The notes beneath the pieces are model-generated. The model made no database searches. It worked only from the letters and a program-made list of their open reading frames with translations, and was not told the origin of the DNA. Source: Dehalococcoidales bacterium (GTDB lineage Bacteria; Chloroflexota; Dehalococcoidia; Dehalococcoidales; RBG-16-60-22). Taken from it: 11,682 bases of DNA. Both the position numbers and the translations under genes were made by a program. Of this stretch, positions 1 through 6,624 are shown in pieces (within the stretch, counting starts at the first letter, position 1; the number at the start of each line of letters is the position of its first letter). The stretch is taken from positions 1 through 11,682 of the forward strand of contig JAFGPF010000050.1 in the NCBI GenBank assembly GCA_016926115.1, in the 5' to 3' direction.

Positions 1-1
1 A

Positions 2-559
2 CTCAAGGAAGATGTCATGAAGAATGCCGAGAAGGCGGGGATAGAACTCGATTGGGAGCAGTTTACGCCTCTGACCAGCTATTTCCCCCCGCAGGTAGGT
101 AAGGAGCTTTCCGGGGAATATGACTTCTACTGCTTCTCCTACCGCGATATCCTCCACAACGGCACTTATACCATGGAGATGCCCTGGCTCGACGAGGTCA
201 GCCGCCTTAATCCCTACACCTACAACATCACCATGAACACGCAGGCTGCCAAAGAGAAAGGCCTCAAGGACGGCGACCTTATCTGCCTCGAATCACCCTA
301 CGGGCGTAAAACCACCGGCACCCTGAAGACTATGCAGGGACAGCATCCTAAAACGGTGGCGATATCCGCCTGCTCCGGCGCCTGGGCAAAGGGAGCGCCG
401 ATAGCTTATGGTAAAGGCACCAACTTCAACATCCTGCTGGAGTCAGACTTCAAGCACGCTTGCCCGGTGTGCTGGAGCCAGGAGACGGCATCAACGGTTA
501 AGGTTTATAAGATTGACCACAGAATAGAATACGATGGTGCAGGAGGTGACAAGCTATGA
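2..559 (+). CDS. Molybdopterin oxidoreductase catalytic subunit, C-terminal part (5' end outside window)
   Basis: This is the C-terminal end of a DMSO-reductase-family (complex iron-sulfur molybdoenzyme) catalytic subunit. The frame is open to the window edge: codons before the first ATG at 17 read L-K-E-D-V, so that ATG is internal. The visible ~185 residues fit the molybdopterin-dinucleotide binding domain that closes these enzymes. They include a run resembling 'MNTQAAKEKGLKDGDLICL' (a residue-placement segment typical of this fold), then a glycine-rich 'GKGTNFNILL' and a final 'ETASTVKVYKI' strand. The catalytic cysteine/selenocysteine/serine ligand, the N-terminal Fe-S cluster and any Tat signal lie upstream and cannot be seen. 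The stop overlaps the start of the Fe-S subunit by four bases (ATGA), indicating translational coupling. The substrate (polysulfide, thiosulfate, DMSO-like, arsenate or other) cannot be decided from this piece. Confidence 0.88.
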   Translation, partial: LKEDVMKNAEKAGIELDWEQFTPLTSYFPPQVGKELSGEYDFYCFSYRDILHNGTYTMEMPWLDEVSRLNPYTYNITMNTQAAKEKGLKDGDLICLESPYGRKTTGTLKTMQGQHPKTVAISACSGAWAKGAPIAYGKGTNFNILLESDFKHACPVCWSQETASTVKVYKIDHRIEYDGAGGDKL

Positions 560-1203
560 GATGGGGAATGGCAATTGAACAGAAAAGATGCGTAGGTTGT
601 TATGAGTGCGTCCTTGCCTGTAAGGCGGAGCACTTCCTGCCGCCCGAGATTTTCTGGAACAGGTTATTGATAGGGGAGAGTGGTAAGTACCCGGCGGTAA
701 CCAAGCTCATCTACTCGGTACGCTGTAATCACTGCGCCGACCCTGCCTGTGTTAAGGTATGCCCCACCGGGGCTACCCAGCAGCGGGAAGACGGCATCGT
801 CTGGGTGGACGAGGACAAATGCGTCGGCTGCCGGTACTGCATGATTGCCTGTCCTTACCAGATGCGCTCGATGTATGAAGACGGCAAATCGCAGTACTTC
901 CCGGGTCAGGAACTGACTGAACATGAGAAAGTCGGTAAGGAACTCTATCCCCACCAGCCCGGCGTTGTGCAGAAATGTGTCTTCTGCAAGGAGAAAATAG
1001 ATGCCGGTATAGCCGCGGGTTTAACCCCCGGCGTCGACCGTGAAGCGACTCCCGCCTGCGTTATCAGCTGTCCGACTAAAGCGATACACTTTGGCGACCT
1101 GGATGACCCCAATAGCGAGATAAACCGGGTAATCAAGGAAAAACATGGTCATCCTTTCCATCCCGAGTTTGACACAGACCCGTCGATTTACTACATCGAC
1201 TAA
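556..1203 (+). CDS. Four-cluster ferredoxin-like electron-transfer subunit of the molybdoenzyme complex (DmsB/PsrB/NrfC type)
   Basis: A 215-residue iron-sulfur protein that would pass electrons between the quinone-interacting membrane subunit and the molybdenum subunit. Sixteen cysteines fall into four groups: C12/15/18/22, C57/60/65/69, C89/92/95/99 and C141/144/168/172. This is the classic arrangement for four [4Fe-4S] clusters in the DmsB/PsrB/NrfC family. CxxCxxxCP-type motifs are plain in groups two to four ('CADPACVKVCP', 'CVGCRYCMIACP', 'ATPACVISCP'). Length is normal for the family. No signal peptide is visible, as expected for a partner carried with a catalytic subunit. The ATG overlaps the upstream stop, and the NrfD-like gene follows after 29 bases, so the three genes form one transcription unit. 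Cluster four keeps all four cysteines; in some relatives one is replaced by tryptophan. Confidence 0.95.
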   Translation: MRWGMAIEQKRCVGCYECVLACKAEHFLPPEIFWNRLLIGESGKYPAVTKLIYSVRCNHCADPACVKVCPTGATQQREDGIVWVDEDKCVGCRYCMIACPYQMRSMYEDGKSQYFPGQELTEHEKVGKELYPHQPGVVQKCVFCKEKIDAGIAAGLTPGVDREATPACVISCPTKAIHFGDLDDPNSEINRVIKEKHGHPFHPEFDTDPSIYYID

Positions 1204-1232
1204 CCAAGTAAATAAAGTGGAGGCATAAGGAA

Positions 1233-2114
1233 ATGAGTCAAGTAAAACCATATGATTTCATGGTAAAAGCCCAGCAGCAGAAAGACTGGATTGACGGTCG
1301 CGGTAACTTTATTGCCTTTGCGTTTTTCCTGGGAGGCATCAGCGGCGGGCTGTATATGGCTTCTGCGTACTTTGACAGCCTGCTGGGGATGTTCGTGGCC
1401 TGGCTGCTCTCCCTGCTGATGGGTGTGTCTTACATGCTGCACCTCAGCCACCCCATGCGGTTCTGGCGGATGTTCATGAAGCCCGGGACGTCGTGGATTG
1501 CGCGCGGTTTCATCTTCATCTGGTTGTTCATCGGTTTCACCACAATACAGCTTATCCTCTCACAGTGGGCGCCGGAGGCAACCGCCGCCATTACCACGCT
1601 TAAAGTGCTGGCGGGCATATTCGCCTTTGCGCAGTCGATTTATACCGGCTTCGCCGTCAGCTATGTCAGTGCCATCAAGGTATGGAATTCCGCCATTGTC
1701 CCGGTACTGTTCGTTACCTGCGGACTCACCGGCGGACTGGCAATACTCCTTGCAATCACCATGGCAGGCGACGGTACCCAGCTGGTAATGCTTGAGAACG
1801 TTATCCGCGTGGTGCTGATTGCTTTGGCGATAATCATCGGTGTTTACCTGTGGAACACCACCTACAGCAGTTCGGGGGCGAGCGACGCCATCAAGCGTCT
1901 CATCGGCGGCAGTCTTGCCCCGCTCTTCTGGGTCGGTGTTTTCCTGTTCGGCATCGCCATCCCGATTGTTATCTCCATCACCACCTACTTCGTCGGTGAG
2001 GCTTCTTCCGGACTGCTGATTACCGCTATTGTCAGCGAGATAATCGGCGGACTGGCATTGAGGTTCGCCATCCTGAAGGCGGGCATGTACACCCCGCTCC
2101 TGCCGGTAGATTAA
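1233..2114 (+). CDS. nrfD: NrfD/PsrC-family polytopic membrane subunit
   Basis: A 293-residue integral membrane protein that in this family anchors the Fe-S/molybdenum subunits and exchanges electrons with the quinone pool. Eight hydrophobic segments can be drawn at about residues 24-47, 50-72, 88-112, 118-145, 153-177, 190-211, 228-254 and 260-283. The first carries the glycine-rich 'FFLGGISGGLYMAS' typical of NrfD proteins, and 'HLSHPMRFWRM' follows helix two. A clear ribosome binding site (GTGGAGG at 1217-1223, with AAGG at 1227-1230) precedes the ATG. It is the last gene of the operon, with an intrinsic terminator 22 bases after the stop. The symbol is a family label only; the module is not shown to be a nitrite reductase, and a polysulfide- or thiosulfate-reductase-like role is equally possible. 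Confidence 0.92.
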   Translation: MSQVKPYDFMVKAQQQKDWIDGRGNFIAFAFFLGGISGGLYMASAYFDSLLGMFVAWLLSLLMGVSYMLHLSHPMRFWRMFMKPGTSWIARGFIFIWLFIGFTTIQLILSQWAPEATAAITTLKVLAGIFAFAQSIYTGFAVSYVSAIKVWNSAIVPVLFVTCGLTGGLAILLAITMAGDGTQLVMLENVIRVVLIALAIIIGVYLWNTTYSSSGASDAIKRLIGGSLAPLFWVGVFLFGIAIPIVISITTYFVGEASSGLLITAIVSEIIGGLALRFAILKAGMYTPLLPVD

Positions 2115-2136
2115 TAACGTATAGAAGAACAGACTG

Positions 2137-2176
2137 GAGAGCCATCGCGGCGGAAACGCCCGGTGGCTCTCTTTTT
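2137..2176 (+). terminator. Intrinsic terminator of the molybdoenzyme operon
   Basis: GAGAGCCATCG (2137-2147) pairs with CGGTGGCTCTC (2161-2171) with one G-T wobble. An inner GGCG/CGCC stem closes a GAAA tetraloop (2153-2156) at the tip, giving an almost continuous long hairpin. Five T residues follow at 2172-2176. It lies 22 bases after the nrfD-like stop codon. The shape is a textbook rho-independent terminator for the + strand. Confidence 0.93.
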
Positions 2177-2463
2177 GAAGATAGGGGACCAGGGGGCGGG
2201 GTAATCTCGATTCGTTATTCGTTTATAAAAATTTTTTATTTTTCCGTAGCTAATCAGCTACGATTATTCGTTTTTCGTTATATGTCAAGTCAGCTTCATT
2301 TCCGGGGTATTCGTTTTTATTCGTTTTTTCAAGTTGCTCAACGTATATGACGCCGGGTGTAAAGGTCTTCATCCCTGTTTACTTTAAACCAGATACCGGA
2401 TACAGGCAAGGGGATTTTGTCGCGCGCAGGCAGGGTGAATGGTATTCGGTTTATTCATTGGGG
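2177..2463. repeat. AT-rich spacer with five ATTCGTT repeats and a short perfect hairpin
   Basis: No convincing gene lies in this spacer. The heptamer ATTCGTT occurs at 2210, 2217, 2266, 2309 and 2319, three of these extending to ATTCGTTTTT, with a related TTTCGTTA at 2273-2280. Between them lies a perfect 7-bp inverted repeat, CGTAGCT (2245-2251) and AGCTACG (2256-2262), with a four-base loop. It sits after an A/T tract at 2224-2243. It could be a weak second terminator, a protein-binding array, or the decayed end of a repeat family. The rightmost ~140 bases are more GC-rich and lead into the promoter of the next gene. Confidence 0.55.
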
Positions 2464-2469
2464 TATAAT
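2464..2469 (+). promoter_or_regulatory. Probable -10 box for the DUF72 gene
   Basis: A perfect TATAAT lies 29 bases before the DUF72 start codon and 13 bases before its ribosome binding site GGGGGAGGGGG (2483-2493), giving a short leader. No good -35 hexamer is visible at the usual distance (best is a poor TATTCG at 2443-2448). The call rests on the -10 match and its position after a terminator. Confidence 0.5.
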
Positions 2470-2498
2470 TATTTCAAACTCCGGGGGAGGGGGACTGC

Positions 2499-3410
2499 AT
2501 GCCCTCTGGAACTGATATATACATCGGCACATCCGGCTGGTCTTACCCCAAGGGGGAGGGCACCTGGAAGGGCTATTTCTATCCCTCCGGCAAGATAAAC
2601 GAGCTGGAATATTACAGCCGATTCTTCAACACCGTGGAGATAAACAGCTCCTTCTACCGTCCGCCCAACCCGGGTTACGTTTATAACTGGGCGCGGCGCG
2701 TGCCGGGGGGATTTCTCTTTTCCGTCAAGCTCTGGCAGAAGTTCACCCACCCCAAGATGTATAAAGAAGCGTACGGGGAGGAGGCGGTGATTTCACAGCA
2801 GGACGTCGACGACTTTAGCCGCAGCCTGGAGCCGCTGGTAAAGACCGGCAAGCTGGGGGTTTTGCTGGCGCAGTTCCCGCCCAGCTTTAAGAACGACGAC
2901 TACGGACGGCAGATACTCGGCGCGCTGGCGGGGACCTTCGGGGAGTACCCGCTTGCCGTGGAGCTGCGGCACCGCAGCTGGAGCGACGATGCTACCACCG
3001 CAAAGTTCCTGCGGGAGCATAATATCGCCTGGGTGCAGATAGACGAGCCTAAATTCCAGTCGTCGGTGGCGGCGGACATACCACTTACAGCAGATACCGC
3101 CTATTTCCGCTTTCACGGACGTAACGCCAAGGAATGGTGGACGGGCGACAGCGAGACGCGCTACCGTTACCTTTACTCTCCCGAGGAAATAGCCGGACTT
3201 GCCGATAAGGTGAAAGAAGCCGGCGAGAAGGTAAAAACGCTCTTCGCTTTCTTCAATAACCACTGGCAGGCTTACGCACCTCGGAACGCCAACGATTTGA
3301 AGAAGGCTTTGCAACTGCCGTTCCAGGAGATACCGGTGAATCTGGAAAACATCATGGGCATGGACGATACAGAAAGTGAGGAAAGCGCCGGGAAACGGAG
3401 GACGGTGTGA
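2499..3410 (+). CDS. DUF72 (YecE-like) family protein
   Basis: A 303-residue cytoplasmic protein of the DUF72 family, which has a TIM-barrel-like fold and no firmly established reaction. Family hallmarks visible in order are 'IGTSGWSYP' (residues 9-17), 'YSRFFNTVEINSSFYRPP' (39-56), 'FLFSVKLWQKFTH' where the strand of the barrel continues, 'LAVELRHRSW' mid-protein, 'YFRFHGRN', and 'FAFFNNHWQAYAPRNA' near the C-terminus. Length is usual (about 240-310). The start is fixed by the very strong GGGGGAGGGGG site ending five bases before the ATG. The last ~20 residues are acidic then basic and probably disordered. Its TGA overlaps the GTG start of the small membrane protein downstream, so the two are translationally coupled. 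Family assignment is firm; the substrate is unknown. Confidence 0.93.
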   Translation: MPSGTDIYIGTSGWSYPKGEGTWKGYFYPSGKINELEYYSRFFNTVEINSSFYRPPNPGYVYNWARRVPGGFLFSVKLWQKFTHPKMYKEAYGEEAVISQQDVDDFSRSLEPLVKTGKLGVLLAQFPPSFKNDDYGRQILGALAGTFGEYPLAVELRHRSWSDDATTAKFLREHNIAWVQIDEPKFQSSVAADIPLTADTAYFRFHGRNAKEWWTGDSETRYRYLYSPEEIAGLADKVKEAGEKVKTLFAFFNNHWQAYAPRNANDLKKALQLPFQEIPVNLENIMGMDDTESEESAGKRRTV

Positions 3411-3619
3411 AGCTCGGAATCGTCTTGTTGGTCATTGGGCTGGCGGGTACCGTCCTGTTCCTGGCGGCGGCTGTCGAGGTCGGAAACTGGAGCCTTTATC
3501 AAAATAGCCCCTGGACGCTCGTCGCCGGCGGGGCATTCTTCGTTATTTTTATTGTCGGTCTGTACCGTTTCCGGAAGGTGATGAGGAAGATAGGAGAGGA
3601 ACGGCGCCGTCGCTGGTAG
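3407..3619 (+). CDS. Small two-helix membrane protein, unrecognised
   Basis: A 70-residue hypothetical protein starting at GTG, which overlaps the preceding DUF72 stop (GTGA). A GGAGGA stretch at 3397-3402 inside the DUF72 gene serves as ribosome binding site. Two hydrophobic helices are evident, about residues 4-24 ('IVLLVIGLAGTVLFLAAAV') and 36-54. A strongly basic tail follows (RFRKVMRKIGEERRRRW), which by the positive-inside rule places the C-terminus in the cytoplasm. I do not recognise a named family. The coupling with DUF72 suggests co-expression, but gives no function. Confidence 0.75.
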   Translation: MKLGIVLLVIGLAGTVLFLAAAVEVGNWSLYQNSPWTLVAGGAFFVIFIVGLYRFRKVMRKIGEERRRRW

Positions 3620-3662
3620 TCGTTATCTGCTAAAATAAAGGCAAAGAAAGTGCCGGGTAACC

Positions 3663-5411
3663 ATGCTTGAAGAACTGTCGGTAAAAGATTTCGGCATCAT
3701 TGAGTCCATCGACTGGAGGCCGTCGCCGGGATTGAACGTCATCACCGGCGAGACCGGCGCCGGCAAGTCGCTGGTGGTGGACGCCGTGGAAGCCCTGCTG
3801 TCCGGGCAGATTCAGGAGGAGGATATCCGCCACGGCTCGGACGAAGCGCGGGTGGAGGGGGTTTTCCACATCGCCAGCAGCGACAGGGAAGAAGTCCTCC
3901 GCGGGCTGCTGGAGGAGAAGGGACTGCAAGCCGATGAAGATACCCTGCTGCTTGCCTGCGATTTCCGGCGGCAGGGACGCACGACTCCAAGGGTGAACCG
4001 GCAGGCGGTATCGCGGGCGCTGCTGCGGGACATCGGCGCGACGCTGGTGGACATCCACGGGCAGAGCCAGCACCTTTCGCTGCTGAACAAAGACCGCCAC
4101 CTGGACTTCCTGGACGCCTGCGCCCATACGTTGGCGCTCCGGCACGAGTTCGGCGCCAGGGTAACGGAACTCCACCAGATAGAGCGCGATATCAAGGCGC
4201 TTACCCGCGACGAGCAGGAACTGGCGCGGCAGAAAGAGCTGCTCGCTTTCCAAATCGACGAAATAGAAAAGGCGGAGCCGAGGGAAGGGGAGGAGGAAGA
4301 ACTGGGCAGGGAACTTACCCTCCTGACCTCCGCGGAAAAACTGAAAGCGGCTGCTTATGAAATCTACCGGATTATCTACAGCGACGATTCCGTGTCCGAT
4401 TCGTCCGCGGCGGTGGACCGGGCCAACGAGGCCCTTCCCGTGCTCAGGAACGCCGTCGAAGTCGACCCTTCTTTACAGTCGAAACTCGGCTATCTCGAGG
4501 AGATAGTCAGCGGGCTGGAAGAACTGGCGCGGGAAATCCGCGCCTACGGGGATAATCTCGATTACGACCCGGCGCGCCTCGAAGAAGTGCAGAATCGACT
4601 GGAGCTTCTCCGGACACTCAAGAGGAAGTACGGGGGCACTATCGGGGCGGTGCTGGACTACCTGGCTAAGGCCGGTGTGGAACTGGAAGGGCTGACATCA
4701 TCAAAAGAACGGCGCGAGCAGCTTGAGGAAAAACGGGAGAGCTTGAAGAAGGAAATGGGCGGGCTCGCCGCGCGGCTGTCCGGGGAACGCGTGCGGGCGG
4801 CGGAAAAACTCGCCGCCGCCGTGAAGAAAGAACTTGCCGACCTCTCCATGGCACAGGTGGAGTTCGACGTCTCCATATCGCGGGAACCAGCCCCGGAGGG
4901 CATATCGATGCCCGACGGCGCAAACTACCGGTTCGATTCGTCCGGTGTGGACGACGTCGTGTTCATCGCCTCGACCAATCCCGGCGAGCCCATGAAACCG
5001 CTGGACAGGATTGCCTCCACCGGCGAAATCTCGCGCTTCATGCTGGCGCTGAAAAGCGCCCTGGCGGAGGCGGACACGATACCGGTGCTGATTTTCGACG
5101 AGGTAGATATCGGCGTGGGCGGACGCAGCGGCGAGGTTATCGGGAGGAAGCTCTGGAACCTCTCCCGCAGCCACCAGGTAATCTGCGTGACCCACCTGCC
5201 CCAGATAGCCGCTTTCGCCGACGCCCACTTCAGCGTCAGCAAAAAGGCCGCCGGCGAACGCACCGTCAGCACGCTGGAAACCCTCGATGGAGATGCTCAT
5301 TTGAAGGAACTGGCGGTCATGATATCCGGGCCCCGTTACACGGATACCGCCCTTAATGCCGCCGGGGAACTTATGGAAAAGGCCGATGACTGGAAGAAGA
5401 AATCCGATTGA
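3663..5411 (+). CDS. recN: DNA repair protein RecN
   Basis: A 582-residue SMC-like ATPase that acts early in recombinational repair of double-strand breaks. The N-terminal half-ATPase carries Walker A 'GETGAGKS' at residues 29-36 and the RecN-typical 'LVDIHGQSQHLSLL' near 131-144. A long charged coiled-coil region fills roughly residues 160-390. The C-terminal half has the ABC signature 'STGEISRFMLALKSAL' (452-467), Walker B 'VLIFDEVDIGVGG' with D479/E480, and the switch histidine H511 in 'VTHLPQIAAFAD'. Length is slightly above the usual 550-570. The ATG gives the standard 'MLEELSVKDFGIIES' start but has no strong Shine-Dalgarno. It follows the small membrane protein by 43 bases, so it may be read from the same transcript or a weak local promoter. 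All catalytic motifs look intact. Confidence 0.97.
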   Translation: MLEELSVKDFGIIESIDWRPSPGLNVITGETGAGKSLVVDAVEALLSGQIQEEDIRHGSDEARVEGVFHIASSDREEVLRGLLEEKGLQADEDTLLLACDFRRQGRTTPRVNRQAVSRALLRDIGATLVDIHGQSQHLSLLNKDRHLDFLDACAHTLALRHEFGARVTELHQIERDIKALTRDEQELARQKELLAFQIDEIEKAEPREGEEEELGRELTLLTSAEKLKAAAYEIYRIIYSDDSVSDSSAAVDRANEALPVLRNAVEVDPSLQSKLGYLEEIVSGLEELAREIRAYGDNLDYDPARLEEVQNRLELLRTLKRKYGGTIGAVLDYLAKAGVELEGLTSSKERREQLEEKRESLKKEMGGLAARLSGERVRAAEKLAAAVKKELADLSMAQVEFDVSISREPAPEGISMPDGANYRFDSSGVDDVVFIASTNPGEPMKPLDRIASTGEISRFMLALKSALAEADTIPVLIFDEVDIGVGGRSGEVIGRKLWNLSRSHQVICVTHLPQIAAFADAHFSVSKKAAGERTVSTLETLDGDAHLKELAVMISGPRYTDTALNAAGELMEKADDWKKKSD

Positions 5412-5435
5412 TAAAGGTCATTTTGGAGGTGGATT

Positions 5436-5576
5436 ATGAAGGACAACGGGCAGCGTAAAATTATAGATATATGGCCGGTAATTCAGGAAGACTTTAAGAA
5501 GTTCATGTCAGACCGCCCCGGATGCTTCGTGGAAACGCTGGAAAACGCCCGTAATGTAAAGGGGAACAAGGGCTGA
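5436..5576 (+). CDS. Short unrecognised ORF after recN, ending at an in-frame TGA
   Basis: A 46-residue reading frame beginning MKDNGQRKIIDIWPVIQEDF, too short for most gene callers. An ideal ribosome binding site (GGAGG at 5425-5429, six bases before the ATG) argues that it is translated. It starts 24 bases after the recN stop and is probably the last gene of that operon. The product is soluble, helical and charged, with one cysteine in 'RPGCFVETLENARN'. I recognise no family. The frame stays open for another 20 codons beyond the TGA, so the native gene may be 67 codons long and interrupted by a nonsense change. Confidence 0.6.
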   Translation: MKDNGQRKIIDIWPVIQEDFKKFMSDRPGCFVETLENARNVKGNKG

Positions 5577-5639
5577 CAGGACGTCGAGAGGGTGATACAC
5601 ATCCTCCAGTTTCTCCGGGACACGGAACTGGAATACTGA
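5577..5639 (+). pseudogene. Coding-like continuation of the post-recN ORF beyond the in-frame TGA
   Basis: Directly after the TGA at 5574-5576 the same frame continues for 20 sense codons (QDVERVIHILQFLRDTELEY) to a second TGA at 5637-5639. Sixteen of these 20 codons end in G or C, like the real genes here, and the peptide forms a good amphipathic helix (V/I/I/L/F/L on one face). An intrinsic terminator begins eight bases after the second stop, which fits a gene ending at 5639 better than one ending at 5576. The simplest reading is a TGG-to-TGA nonsense change; sequencing error or recoding are alternatives. Confidence 0.45.
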
Positions 5640-5647
5640 TAGCAGGC

Positions 5648-5677
5648 TGCGGGGAGTATGAATCCCCGCAACGTTTT
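5648..5677 (+). terminator. Intrinsic terminator at the end of the recN operon
   Basis: TGCGGGGA (5648-5655) and TCCCCGCA (5663-5670) form a perfect 8-bp stem with a seven-base loop, followed by ACGTTTTAG containing four T residues. It ends the + strand recN transcript. On the - strand the hairpin lies just beyond the lipoprotein gene, but no T tract follows there, so it would end that convergent transcript less well. Confidence 0.8.
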
Positions 5678-6464
5678 AGTCTTCCCGGTTCTTTAACTCC
5701 GACCCGCCGCTCAAGTCCAGTTCCCCCAGCGTGGGGCTGCCGGAGTACTCCAGTAAAGAAGCGCCGCTGAGAGAAATGTCCAGCCGGCCGTTGACGTTCA
5801 GATTGCCGTCGCTGGCGCCACTGAAATCGATATCGGCGTCGTTGGCGTTAAAGTGCTCCAGGTCTGCCTGGCTGGCTCCCGAGGCGTCTATTTTTATGTC
5901 CCCGCCGGAACCGGTGAGTTCCATTTCGCTTGCGCCGGAAAGCGTGAACTCGCAGCTTGTCGCCACCAGGTTCCCGGTCAGCTCGCTCGCCCCGGAGAGT
6001 TCGCCCTCGAAGTTGCCTGTTTCCAGTTCCATATAAAGCTCGCTGGCTCCGGATAGCGACAGGTCGAAGTCGTCGGAAGAACTGAATCCGGTGACGTTGC
6101 CTTCGGTCGCCCCGGTAAGATGCAGTCCCGTTAACCGGGGCATGGTTATCTTCACTCTGGGCGAACGGAGGAAATGAAAGAAAAAGGTATCCATTCCGAT
6201 TTCCAGCTTTCCCCCCGTTTTGGTGACTTCGATATGGTCGAAGGCGTTTTCACCGGCGCTGATGGAAATGCGGTACGTTTCCGCGGGGGTTATCTCCACG
6301 CTAAATGCGTGCCCCACCTCGACGACGGTGAAATCGGTGTAGTCGTAATCCCGGGTGCCAACGGGGCCGGCTTCCTTTTTAATTATCGCCGCCGAGCATC
6401 CTGACAACAGGACTGCTGCTATCAATAATACGGTTACAGCGATTGCTACAATTGACTTCTTCAT
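5676..6464 (-). CDS. Lipoprotein with SGAS-repeat beta-helix (DUF2807/DUF4097-like, GIN domain)
   Basis: A 262-residue exported lipoprotein. The N-terminus is MKKS, a hydrophobic stretch, then lipobox L-S-G-C with the lipidated cysteine at residue 23. A beta-rich first domain follows ('FTVVEVGHAFSVEITP'), typical of the GIN/DUF2807 putative-adhesin group. Next come eight near-regular repeats with TGAT/SGAS/SGGS at residues 117, 138, 157, 176, 195, 215, 233 and 252, a period of 18-21 residues. The pattern fits a parallel beta-helix with one turn per repeat. I chose the ATG at 6464, not the one at 6470, because GGGAGG (6471-6476) abuts the first ATG but lies six bases from the second. The 30-residue gene upstream has the same spacing and the same ATGAAGAA start. 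It is the last gene of the padR operon. Surface sensor or adhesin is inference. Confidence 0.88.
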   Translation of the reverse strand: MKKSIVAIAVTVLLIAAVLLSGCSAAIIKKEAGPVGTRDYDYTDFTVVEVGHAFSVEITPAETYRISISAGENAFDHIEVTKTGGKLEIGMDTFFFHFLRSPRVKITMPRLTGLHLTGATEGNVTGFSSSDDFDLSLSGASELYMELETGNFEGELSGASELTGNLVATSCEFTLSGASEMELTGSGGDIKIDASGASQADLEHFNANDADIDFSGASDGNLNVNGRLDISLSGASLLEYSGSPTLGELDLSGGSELKNRED

Positions 6465-6470
6465 TTTCAT

Positions 6471-6476
6471 CCTCCC
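6471..6476 (-). promoter_or_regulatory. Ribosome binding site that decides the lipoprotein start
   Basis: GGGAGG on the - strand is directly against an ATG at 6470 (no spacer) and six bases from a second in-frame ATG at 6464. The upstream gene has the same TCCGGGAGG-N6-ATGAAGAA layout (site at 6608-6613, ATG at 6601), which supports initiation at 6464. Confidence 0.75.
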
Positions 6477-6508
6477 GGATTTGAGTTTGTTCTAACAGGT
6501 AAACTCCT

Positions 6509-6601
6509 TTAGGCCGCCCATAAGAAGCACACTAATAATGCTGCCAATACGATAGCGGCGATGATTACCGGAAGTGCAAATACTAATAAGGCTTTCTTCA
6601 T
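6509..6601 (-). CDS. 30-residue single-pass membrane peptide
   Basis: A tiny gene encoding MKKALLVFALPVIIAAIVLA followed by ALLVCFLWAA and a TAA stop. Almost the whole product is one hydrophobic helix preceded by two lysines, so it should insert in the membrane. There is one cysteine (residue 25) and one tryptophan near the C-terminus. The ribosome binding site GGGAGG (6608-6613) is six bases from the ATG, an excellent match. It sits 23 bases after the HAAS gene and 44 bases before the lipoprotein start, on the same strand, so it is probably co-transcribed. I recognise no family. It could also be a degenerate signal peptide, but the good site and clean stop favour a real micro-protein. Confidence 0.65.
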   Translation of the reverse strand: MKKALLVFALPVIIAAIVLAALLVCFLWAA

Positions 6602-6624
6602 ATTAAACCTCCCGGACCACGGTT

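Noticed and set aside
2347..2598. Open + strand frame of 83 codons before and into the DUF72 gene
   Set aside because: It overlaps the likely promoter and the first 100 bases of DUF72, has no ribosome binding site and ends in an arginine/proline-rich shadow of the real gene.
3630..4253. 207-codon antisense frame over the start of recN
   Set aside because: Caused by the high G+C third positions of recN; no family features, no ribosome binding site, and recN motifs are intact on the other strand.
4701..5300. 199-codon antisense frame over the end of recN
   Set aside because: Fully covered by the conserved ABC signature and Walker B region of recN; composition is a shadow.
5574..5576. TGA read as glycine or tryptophan through a different genetic code
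   Set aside because: Other genes in the window, including recN and the DUF72 gene, end properly at TGA, so it is a stop in this organism.
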